A stretch of DNA of 64,000 bases from Fasciolopsis buskii (Eukaryota; Platyhelminthes; Trematoda; Plagiorchiida; Fasciolidae). The stretch is from contig LUCM01007135.1 of assembly GCA_008360955.1 (NCBI GenBank), forward strand, positions 106,872 to 170,871, written 5' to 3'. Positions 50,861 through 61,244 of the stretch are shown in pieces. The notes beneath the pieces were generated by a model. The model was not told the origin of the DNA. It saw only the letters and a program-made list of their open reading frames with translations, and ran no database searches. The first letter of the stretch is position 1, and each line of letters starts with the position of its first letter. A program made the translations under genes and the position numbers.

Positions 50861-51084
50861 TTCATTCTTGGGTTGTCTATGTCATCTATCTTTGAGGAAT
50901 ACTGAATAACAGGCCTTTGGTTCGACACGAAACCCGATCCATACAGCTTTGCCTCCCGTGGTTTAAATCCATCCCAGTGTTGATTGTAAGAAGATTTGTA
51001 TGAAGTTACGTAATGATTTAAGATGTCGGATTCTCCTCCATGACTTTGTTTGACGTGATTTTCTATGGTTCCCGAGTAACACAT
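50861..51084 (-). CDS. SAXO4: SAXO4/PPP1R32-like gene, first coding exon
   Basis: Encodes residues 1-74 of a homologue of SAXO4 (PPP1R32), a protein that binds axonemal microtubules in cilia and flagella. The exon carries the family's N-terminal signature in order: VKQSHGG near residue 11, YVTSYKSSY near 25-33, FKPRE near 40, GSGFVSNQRPVI near 49-60, and IDDIDNP near 66-71. The vertebrate protein has the same elements in the same order and spacing (VK..GG, YATSY..Y, FKPR, GTGY.SNYRPV, LDS.DNP). The start is the ATG at 51084-51082; an in-frame TAA lies about 30 bases upstream. The exon ends with two bases of a split codon before GTAGAC, which is a weak donor. An AT-rich TTTAAATA box lies about 20-30 bases 5' of the ATG and could be promoter or leader. 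The family match was recalled, not searched. Confidence 0.8.
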
Positions 51085-51247
51085 GTGTTTTAAGCACCGG
51101 GGTATTTAAATTCGAAAAGGTCACGTGACCGATCTGAAACGTGAAAAGACAAAAATTTCAAATAAGCCAAAACCTAACAAGCGTACTAGCATTATCAACG
51201 ATTGAACAATCAGGCAAACGCGATAGGGATTCGTCGACGAAAGGACA

Positions 51248-51250
<3 letters not shown>

Positions 51251-51278
<28 letters not shown>

Positions 51279-51280
51279 GC
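51251..51280. repeat. (AC)n microsatellite upstream of SAXO4-like start
   Basis: About 30 bp of AC repeats some 170-195 bp 5' of the ATG of the SAXO4-like gene. It could be a length polymorphism close to its promoter or leader. Confidence 0.9.
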
Positions 51281-51369
51281 ACCAAGTGCACGGGGCACCG
51301 CATTCTTCGGAACAATTACTTGTACACTAATTATTGAATGGGCTACTTCAGCCAATCGATGTTTCTAGG

Positions 51370-54300
51370 CAGTAAAATAGAACAATCAATTTTTTGAAGT
51401 TCCAGTGTAAACGGTTCAAGTTAATGACAGAAGAGTGTCGATTGTAGATGACATTAGCTGAAATTGTGCTTCATTGCTCCGGAATACTATTCCAGTCCAT
51501 CAATAAGCAGTTTATAACGTTCGTTACATCATGTTGATGCACGATTTAACTAATCCAGTGAATCTCTAAGTTCACAGATTAGTTCGAGGAAAAAAGGACT
51601 TTGCAGCCAGGCTCTGTAGGTCATATCCAAAGCCTTCGTCGTACTTAGGCTACCTGCAGAGAAGTCACCTATCAATATGGGTCGCTTTTTATGCGCTAGC
51701 TGCCCGTGTCCGTGAAAATCAGCGGCGGATAGGTGCATCATGATGTGAAGTTCAACAAACCGTTCAGAGCCTGCCCGGTAGCGTAATGGCTAAGGCGTTT
51801 GACTCAGAGTCATTCGTCCCGGGTTCGCGTCCCAGTTTAGGCGCGGTGGATATGCACTGCTTGTCATGATTCCTAACAAGGATAAAACAGCTGTACAGTG
51901 CGTTCATGGTTTCTTAATGGTCAGCTGAGCGATTATATCACATGGTAGATTATTTCATAAAAAGTGACTTTGACAGAAAGAACATCTCCCGACTACAAGT
52001 ATAATAAATGGAACAAAAGGCTGTCGGTAAAACAGTTAGGTTGTGACGAGAATCTCCGCTTACTACAAGGCAGAAGAATGGAATATCAAAGAGAACTAAC
52101 GTAAACTTTAATTATTCAGTAACACCGTGGTGGAAATAGTAATTGACTTGTCAACGTTTTAGGGGATGAAAATTAAGGATTTAGACCGCGCCTCTTGCGC
52201 AATCTCAAGCAACACGCGGTTACTCTTAGTATCATTGTAATTACTCCTTGGTCTCGTCCTTTAAAGGCACCATAATTTATGGGCTGATTTCTCCTGAATT
52301 TTCTTTCAAGCTGTTTCTTGTTTTATTTTGGGCTATTACAAGTTTAGTTTTCCCTGATTCCGTACACAAAATTGGTTACTTAAGATAATACCGTTTTCGC
52401 GAGTTTGGACTGCAGCGTCTGGGATAAAGACGAATGTGTACTTTGGTGAACCATAATTATTTACTTCTGTTTTATTTTGTGGACAAAGACAGTGCTTCCT
52501 GTTTAGAATTTCTGGGCTTGACTTCGTCTGACCATTATCATCCTGCGTGAGCCACGGTTTTCTTGTAAGGATCGTCCAGATGGAGGAGAGATGGCTACTC
52601 CTCGAAACTCTAATGATGCTTTGGATACTCAAACATAGCCACAAAAGGAAGCGGATACAAAAGCATCCCGGTTGTACATTCACATATCGAATCCAACTGA
52701 CTCATTGTGGCGAGATGAAGATGAGCTAAAAGAATAGTTGGCAACCATTTACCATGCAACAGCAAGTAAGCCGGGCTATTCTCAGGTTTTCTATCAATTC
52801 TAACAATTAAACTGGTGGAACACTTCACAGGGAGATTTTTTAGCTTTCGTTGAATATTTACTCACTAGTCACGAAACCATCCTTGCCAGCTTTGTCTTTA
52901 TCTTCATCACTTTATGTTTTATTTAAACGTCCAAATTCTAAAGATACAAGTGGCACTAATCACATCAAGTCAACACTAGACTCAACTCCGCAGCTATGCA
53001 GCACTGACTGGAGCGAACCTCCTTAGAGAGACTTATGGAACCTAAATGTTGCGGCACCGGGAACCGCTAGTTTTGTCAGCTGTGCAGTGGATTAAACATA
53101 CGCACCTTTTGTCTGTACTTTGACAACTTTGCTTCAAGCTGTATTTGTTCTAATTGTGTAAACATCTGGATATAATAACCAAGAAAGGTCCTTGGGTCAT
53201 CAATCAAGGAAAAATTCAGTTGCAATATGAATCTTAAAAAGTTTGAGGAAGTAAAACAAAATGAAACCTCTGACGCTGAAAACACAAGCAAAAATGACGA
53301 AACATTGAGGAGATTTTAATGGGAGAATAAAGCGAATTAACGAACAACGAAGTACCCAAAATACTGAGCTGACCGACCTGGGGTCAGAGACTTCCACATT
53401 AGCTAGTGAGACAAGAAACAGGGCCAAAATGAAGAGGCTGGCTGACCATCGAAACTTGATGGTCAAATGCATCTTAGATTCAGTCCTTCAGGTATTTAGT
53501 TTATAAGATAGGAAATCAGGGCAGCAGATAACCGAAATTCCTAGTCTAACGACACTGCCAGCCCATGCTTTTCAAACAGGGGTATTTAGGCTGGAAAGTC
53601 GGTCCAAGGAGCGGGCAACTGGTACACTAACTGCACTCCGTGACTAGCGAGCCTGGAAGTCGATGCTGCCGAGGTGCACTTCGGATAGCACTCAACTGTG
53701 AAGGGTGCCTGCATCATGAAGAGAAATTGCTCAGCCGCAGAATTTCGTCAGCCAACCTAGGTCCGGTCGACAAGGGGCACAGCCTGTGGCAGCATCAGAA
53801 CTTCAAACAAGTTTGTGTCTGGACAAATAATGGCGGCCTGTGCAAACAGAATGCCTACAGAGAACATTGGCCAAATGTGAGTGGAAAACTCCAAAGCCAA
53901 TGGGATTATAAAATTTAAACAAAAATTTCAAACAAATGCTACCAGTGGTGTCCATCCCAGGCACAAACCGCGTGCCAGAGTTAGAATCTCTGTTAGAGCT
54001 TGAACGGCCGATGCCCCGAAAGTACCTATAGCAAGGTTTTCCCGTACGGAAGGTACCAATTTCTCTACAGTTCTCGCAACCTTTCAGCCATTCACACGAT
54101 AATATTTGGTGCTGCTAGGGACCAACTAAAATCAGATCACTACAGTCTAAACAGAATCACTTAAAACTTATGATGAGAGACTAAGGAGTACGGAAAACGA
54201 AACAAAATGGATGTACACCATTTGAGGAATCCCATAAAAACACAAAACAGACGCATGAAAACAACCACGGTGCAACCATACCAACATCAAAGGTGAATTA

Positions 54301-54600
54301 CAGGAAGACTGTCAAAAATGAAAGAAAACAGATAACAATGGTAGGCAACCAAAACCAACGCATATTATGGAATGTCGTTCTTAAAGCAATCAAGAGTTGT
54401 TCAGATTTTATCTAGAGGCGATCAGTTTAGGCTCTTACTGTTTACATGGGCAAGATTGTCCTGTGGACAGTTAAGCCAAGATTTTTCTTCTATAGGGAAG
54501 GCCTGAAGAATTTTATGTATGGTAATGGAGTAGTAAATCGCATTAAACGCTCATAGACTTTTAAGTTTAAATTCCTAATGAATTTGAGAAGCGGTTGTGC
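51370..54600. other. No gene recognised apart from tRNA-like sequence
   Basis: Upstream flank of the SAXO4-like gene. Several 60-115 codon frames on both strands lack splice or motif support. Confidence 0.55.
51769..51842 (+). other. tRNA-like sequence (tRNA pseudogene or SINE head)
   Basis: A 74-nt tRNA-shaped stretch. It has a box A-like TAGCGTAATGG, an anticodon-arm-like TTTGA-CTCAGAG-TCATT with CAG in the anticodon position, and a T arm CCGGG-TTCGCGT-CCCAG (box B close to GGTTCGNNTCC). The acceptor stem pairs only at GCCT/AGGC, and the anticodon stem has two mismatches. CAG would decode Leu, but the short variable loop does not fit tRNA-Leu. It is more likely a pseudogene or the head of a SINE than a working tRNA. 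Confidence 0.45.
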
Positions 54601-54611
54601 AGCGTTTACCT

Positions 54612-54740
54612 GATGTTCTCATCCATCCCCGGTCAGTAGACATAGCTGCAGGCGATGGCCTTCATCCTGTTTACACCTGGATGACCCGTATTGAACTGCT
54701 GCAGGAGTCTCGGCCGCAGTACCCTTGGCATGACTATCCG
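54612..54740 (-). mobile_element. Ty3/Gypsy-type integrase zinc-finger relic
   Basis: The minus strand reads VMPRVLRPRLLQQFNTGHPG, then VNRMKAIACSYVY, a stop, and PGMDENIR. This matches the integrase H2C2 zinc-binding domain of Ty3/Gypsy LTR retrotransposons, whose usual pattern is LQ.FH.GHPG..RMKA.ARSYVYWPGMD. Two lesions stand out: the first zinc-binding His is Asn, and the Trp of WPGM is a TGA stop. No LTRs, protease or reverse transcriptase pieces were recognised nearby. Confidence 0.72.
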
Positions 54741-54749
54741 GCGAAGCAT

Positions 54750-57700
54750 CACTAGTCAGTCTTGGACGACAGAGAGCGATTAACATCTTCGGCAGATATG
54801 CATTAACTCACTGGTTGATTAATCAAGAGGCCAAGGAGTTTGAACAAATTTTATTGCTCGCCGTATGATAAGGTCATGAAACGTGGACCCACGGACAGCA
54901 ACAGTCCTCTATATGCCTGTAATTGTCTGGTCACGTGCCGTCTCTGTTTTGTGAGCTATTTACTGTCCGTAAAACTTCCAGAGTTCGGAGATCACACCAA
55001 ACTCCGGGTCCTGACTTATTTCACTTAATTGTTTTGAAGTAACGGGCTCCGATCACCACTCCAGGTCTTAGTAGGCTACTCAATCAATAGTTAGCAACGG
55101 ATAAAATACCCACTGAAAGCCAAGCTGTAGTCATTTGTCCTCTGTTCATGAGATGGTTTTCGAGGTCACCGTGCCGCTTGCCTAGGTAGCTTAATCCGTA
55201 TAGGTGACAGAAACATTGAGCGATTGATTTTTGAACCTTCAAGGAATCACTTGCTTGCCAACCAGATAGTATGTCCCAAGAACTGTGGATTCCTCCTGAA
55301 AAGATACCGTGTTAAATGTTTGCTACTAATTTGGACATCCGCTGGCGAAAGCATGCCATCCCACGGACACTTTCCGCTTACTTCACTAAAACATTCCATA
55401 AGCTCCTTGGTTGTAGTCTTTCGCAGAATCCCAAGACAAATGTTGTTGGTAGCCTGTTTCCCCACTGGAATCGAAGATTCCCAACTGGCAGAATTTCAGT
55501 AATAAGGGTTTCTCAGTGAATCTTCCCGTTTTACTCAGGCACAAGCGGCTTCCAGCATTGTCGGCTCCCTGGATCTTTACTCCTTCTTGTTTGTATAAAC
55601 GATTTGCTATTATTATACTAGTCCCTTTGCTTGATGTATCTGAAAGATTTGAAGCAGTGACATGTCATCTGGGGTTTCGTATATGCCAGAATTCCTCAGT
55701 AGTACCTAAAGAAGCTCAAATAATAAGCAAATAATTGGAAATGATTGTTTATTTCTTCAAGTTTAACGAATGGGGATCAAGTAATGGATCAAAACCACGC
55801 GTTAAACTTTTGTTGAGAATTATCTCTGGTCGGGGAAAGTTGAAAGGGGTCTCAGGGTCATGATAATCTTTTTGATGAAACGGTCGTCCAAAACTGTCGA
55901 ATTTTGTGTTGATTCCGTAGGCTTACTGGAAGCTATGCACTATCATTTTGGTAGGTTGGTTGTTGCAACCTTTAATGAGCCATATGCTCTTCACTCTTTT
56001 CCTGGAATGGAATTTGGCATGCGTGAAACATTTTTTCTCTACGGCTACCGAACTGGCAAACTTGGAATGTGTGCAGCCAGAAAAAAGACACTAGATTCAT
56101 AGGCGTACTTCTTGGGATCAGTTATGAAGGCCTACTGCGTTTGGTTAAAACTGCATATTACTAGATACCAGATGCCCTGCAAGATTTAATTTCTACGTGG
56201 AAGAGTTCTGAAGACTATATGCAACGTAGGCTGAAAACAATTTTCCTTTACGTGATTGCGCTCAAACTGGCTAAAATTCGGGATTTGCAATCTACCATTT
56301 TTATGTTGAATCTTTTTAAGGCTTATATGGGGAGCGGATCCTGTCAGTCAATCACAAAGATGAAAGTCGAAATACCTTAATTTTTCATCGCTTGTTAGCA
56401 ACACTAGAGAAATAGCTTGCAAACCGTTCTGTGAGGGCCATTTTGGGACGGCTTCCGATATTTTCCCTTAGAAATTTTCAAATTACTATTGCTGAATATA
56501 AGAAGAAAACGTATTTTCTGAATAATAATATTTGTACGGTTAAGTAAAACTGGTTTATTTATTAACAACTGAGGTATACATGACGGCTTTTAGGGTTGAA
56601 TGCAAAAAGGCAATAATAGTACGTCATGTAAAAAAGTCTCCAAATGGGTCCTCTAGAATTCTTTATTAAGTTTAGAAACTTGAATCAAGTTTTAGTTGAT
56701 AACCTATTTTAGGTGGCTTATAGGGTTTTGCTTTGTTGCATATGGCACTGCAGTGGCTACTTTAACCAAGGGGCATTCATTACCCAGGCAAAACAACAAA
56801 GGTCGCCATTTGACTCTTTAAAGTTGCCTAGCAGTTTGGGCCATTGATAAAAATAGAGTGCAATGAAATATTTAAATATATACGAAAAATGTCTTTTCAC
56901 TTTCCCTTTGTTAACCAGTCATTATTTTAAGTCTGTAAAAACATGCATAAACAATATTAATTCCTAACCTTGTCTGCGAAGCATTATTAAATAGCAAACC
57001 ATTTAGTGCCTGTATTAACTACCAATGGCCGGTTTTGTTTTTTACGCAGATTTATATTTTAAAATTGTCTGTGAATTTTCTTTGCATAAACAATTTGAAA
57101 AGCATTTATTAGGATCTTACAAGCACTAATTAATAGGTTGTCTCGCATGCTATCTTTCTGTTAATGCTTTCATAATTGGGAATGTTTTTTAAATGGCAAA
57201 AATTGAGAGTATTTAAGTTAACAATTTTACTCCTTTATTAAATCACTATATAACATGCTGTACCTTATGTTAACTGCAGCGCAAAGCAGATGCGACTGAA
57301 ACAATTGAACTTTTTATATTAAAAATACATAAAAAAATTATTCATATGCGGATAAATTTATTTTTCATGAACTAAAATCACTGTAAATGCTTACCATTAT
57401 TCACAAGAAATGCTGCAAAATTTTATCCGATATTGCATCACTTGGTGTTTTAATGAAAATACTTCATTTACTACAGCGTACCAGAAATAACCTTATAATA
57501 AAAATATTTCAAAAACTCAGTGAGACGATCAGATCGGTGAAATCTTCCTGCCTGGTTAGCAAACGAGGTACGCAAACCAGCCAAGAACTCAATGTTCCTG
57601 CTATTCTCGCAGATACATATTTCTCTACCATTATTCGTTGGAAATTTGTATAACTGACCGTTGGCTGTCTCTTGGAACCCCAGCATGGAAACCTGTGTCT

Positions 57701-58910
57701 TATGATAATATTTAATTTTCGCAATCTCCATTTACTCTAAAAGATTTGATAAAGAATAAATCTGTGCTATATCCGATTAATTATTTGTTAGCCTTCTTGG
57801 GTTCAGTTTTATCGGCCAGAATAAGCAAGAAGTGGCGTTTAACTAGACCAGTGGTTTAAGTCACTTGCATGAAACCGTTAACAAGCTTACTGGGTAACAA
57901 CGAATAAGGAGTTCATAGCCACAAATGGCCTCCACTTAGAGGCGGCTGATAGATTGGAGTATATTTTCACACCCGTGACGGAATGACACTTCGGAAAGCG
58001 AATGTACTTGGTTCATTACAGCCTATCCCTATTTTTCACTTAGTTGCACGCAAGGGGAACTTGATAAAATACGTAGTTATTTGTGCCGGCCTCTATAACC
58101 AGCAGGCCTGTTTACCTACAACGATGATGGACATACCATGTTACAAGCATTGCTTGTTAGTGAGTATAAAGTGGCAGCTGATTACTAAAGTCCTGAGAAA
58201 CTCCTCCAATTGAGTCTCACCGTCAAACTTTATGTCGTATGATGATCTTCAACTAATTTTCATCGGGTCTCTGGCAAGGTAAACATGCACAAGTGCGTGA
58301 CAAGGAGGAATGGAGTTCGTACACTTGCAAGCAGACATACAAAAGACAAAGCCTGTAAGTGGATTTGCAGCGACCATAATTTTCAGGTGGATAGGCGACT
58401 CAGAGATAACTAATCAAATGCAAAGTTGGCGATACCACCGCCAAAGGGATAGAAAGTGGGAACGATAAAGTACTTCAACCCCTGGCATCCAGCTTATGCT
58501 GGTTAATTACGAACAAAGGACCAGGACGGCTGACAGGAAGAAGGTAGACAGATATCGCAAAAACAGGAGCTCCAGCTTAAAAATGATGCGTAGAACTGCC
58601 GTTATGCTCGTAATACGGATGCCACTGTCCACATAATTTTGGGCATACTTCGCTGGACTTTAAGTTTTGAAGTTTCTTAAGAACATGGGCATAGTTTAAG
58701 TTATCTGGCTAAAAAGAGAATTCTGGTTTCAACATTTACCATATCGACAATATTGTTAGCCTTTTTGCTGACTGTATTACAGCTCTTGTGTGAAAGATTG
58801 GCTTCCATGAGCAGAATCGGGCTAAGGCTTAATAAAAGCATTTGCCATTTCCTGTTTTCATCTATGGATTGAGATAAGACTGCCATATATGCCCATTTCT
58901 ATTCAACTTT
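54750..58910. other. No gene recognised; AT-rich core
   Basis: 55,224-55,520 is open in several frames on both strands, so no frame can be preferred. A plus-strand ATG frame at 55,860-56,102 (80 codons) is unrecognised. 56,300-57,780 is very AT-rich. Confidence 0.55.
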
Positions 58911-58914
58911 CTAC

Positions 58915-59490
58915 AGAGGAATTTCTACAGAACGCTTTATCTGATCTTTTAGACGGCAGCCTTGAACTCCACCCAGAAAACATCTTTTCAACCGACGATA
59001 TTGCCTCGCTGAGTGACGGTGGATAGGCAGTCAAATGCGCATGGGATCATCTGGCGATTGAGATATCCCGATGTGGTATGTGCTTTGCGCGCTCAAAATG
59101 CAAGGTGTTTCTTCAAGACGGGCAGGAACCTGTCTGCACCTACCCATTGTATGATCGGTTGGAAATAGCCAATAGCTTCAAGTAACTCGGGAGCCCGATC
59201 ACACCTGTCAGAAGAAGGTATTTTGAGCTGTGAAAGCCAGAGCAGGTTTCGCGAACTTGTGACACCTGTGGCTTCGTCATGACATCCAAATTTCCCTTAG
59301 CTGAAGGATGTGCAACGTCACAGTTTCTAGTGTTGTGCTTCACGTTTTCGAGACCTGTCCTCTACGTGTTGTTCAAGCCCGACAAAATCTGTTTGACTAC
59401 CAATATCTCTGGTGGAAACATTAGGTGACCAATGAGGAAGTGCGTGGTCGTGTGCTGGATGCAAATTATGTTGTCGAGTTTGGTTCATCT
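58915..59490 (+). mobile_element. RTE-type LINE relic, palm to C-terminus
   Basis: Opens with ALSDLLDGSLELHPEN, followed by FSTDDIASLSD, where the catalytic YADD has become STDD. It continues with KCKVFLQDGQEPVCTYPLYD, EIANSFK and the degraded blocks NL.HLWLRHDIQ, RMCNVTVSSVVLHVFETCPL and VTNEEVRGRVLDA. The segment at 59,100-59,190 is close to the reverse complement of 46,830-46,930. Stops and shifts show that it is inactive. Confidence 0.78.
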
Positions 59491-60119
59491 ATGTAAACGT
59501 TGAGGTAAAATACGCAAATACTAGCGGCGCACGATTGCATAGGAGCACACAGCCTGTGGTCTGGTAAGACGCGAACACACACAGAGGTTGCGGACCCAAA
59601 ATTTCGGGCTCAAGACCTGAAGTCCGTAGTCGCACAATGAATGGGACAGAACTGCTACTCCCCTGAATGAGCAGCCACAAGAAAGAGTAAGCGGCGCAAA
59701 ATACGAACAGCTACCCCAGTCCGCTAGCGGAAGAGAGGAGACAAACACAGAGTACTGCCGCGCGTTTATTGGTGACCCACCAACACAAGTCAGAATTCAA
59801 GTGAGCTCTATCGTTTATATAGTTCTTTTGGGTGGCCTTGATCGATGTGTGGACCAGCTAATCACAGACCGAGCTTCCATGAATCTTTTCGCGGACATAT
59901 GAAAATATTCAATCACGCAATGTTTAAAATAATGTCAATTTTGAAATATTGAGAAGAGAACAGGTTCTTTTGAAAAATGAATAGCAGAACTAAAATCTGC
60001 GGCACCGAAAACCCTGGAATGGTCACCGAGCATAACAGTGCAGACCATTGTTCTTTGACTGCGGTATACACTCTACTCCGTGGCTTGGACACGTGTTGCT
60101 TCACTCTGACCATCGTCTG

Positions 60120-60245
60120 CCTCTTCGTGTTCATTTCGCATTTGCTGGACAAGGCTATGAATTTGTGTAGCGGCATGAAGTTAGCTTCCGTTTTGGCTTC
60201 GGTTGTCGCTTTTCGCCTTCTTGTTTGGGGCCCAAGAGATAGATT
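60120..60245. repeat. Dispersed repeat, copy 2
   Basis: Partner of 43,075-43,205, ending in the same 14-mer GGGGCCCAAGAGAT (60,227-60,240). The direction is the same. This copy falls inside an open frame with a hydrophobic stretch, which is probably incidental. Confidence 0.5.
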
Positions 60246-61185
60246 CTTAGATCTTTATGTCTCTTGGGTTTTATCCGTATGAGTAAGATCCGAAATCAAT
60301 ATGTTGAAATCTCTAAGAGCTATTTGTAGATCTCAACACCTTTGAGCAAACCCCAAAAGCAATAAATATCATCGGACGTCCGTAGTTCCGTACATATTTG
60401 TTTTTCTATTAGAATTACCGCCCCTTATCCAATTTTTGTATAATTCCCTCCACAGGTTTTTGGGTTGATCCCATGCACGCTTGAGTCACGTCATGGAAGA
60501 ATATGCAAATATATGCATATTCAATAAAGCCGATCTCATCGAAATAGCCAGTTGGTAATCAGGAACTCAGTTAGTGCACTAACTGGTAAGTTAGGGCGGC
60601 TGGAACTCCCCAGTCAGCAAAATGGGGGGCTGAAAATCTCCAAAACGGTCCGTTGGCATTATATCATAGAGGTTTCTGGCAAATTTGTTGTTTAGGTCCT
60701 TAAATGAATATTTCTAGTTTCTGTTTTACTCCGAAGGCTTAAATAAAAACTAACTTAATGATTTCAATTCTTGAGCAAGGCAGTTGATATTTTCATGAAA
60801 TGCGGATAAATAACTGCGTGAATCCGCCACAGTTAATGATTTTCGTTCAAGTTCATAAAGTTTATACGATACGCGAAGAAAGAGTAATTTAGGCCTCCAA
60901 GTTCTGGCGAGTCCTTGAAGGAAAATTTATCAATAACAACAGACCGACACAAGAAGCTAAAATCAAGGAAACCCCCGTTCATTGTACGTTTTGCTTCCCA
61001 AATTTGTTAATGTTAACTGTTCCACCTATGCGCCCAGAAAGGTAAACGTGCACGTCTGACCGTTGCAGAGTGTATTAAGTCACGGAATTTAAAATCGTTC
61101 TGGAACTTTCGCGCAGGCGAACACGTTATTTGCATAATACGATGAGGAAATTCAAAATTAGCAGTGCCTGATTTCAGGCGAAATA

Positions 61186-61244
61186 AAAAACGACCCCAAA
61201 CGATACAACTTCTGTTCCCAAAAGGTACATTTGGGGTCGTTTTT
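61186..61244. repeat. Perfect 15-bp inverted repeat
   Basis: AAAAACGACCCCAAA at 61,186-61,200 is exactly complementary to TTTGGGGTCGTTTTT at 61,230-61,244, with a 29-base loop. It could form a hairpin of moderate stability. No element is recognised around it. Confidence 0.75.

Noticed and set aside
55224..55520. Dense open frames on both strands, some protein-like
   Set aside because: Three or more frames look equally good and the GTAAGC donor lies after stops in the best one; no way to choose.
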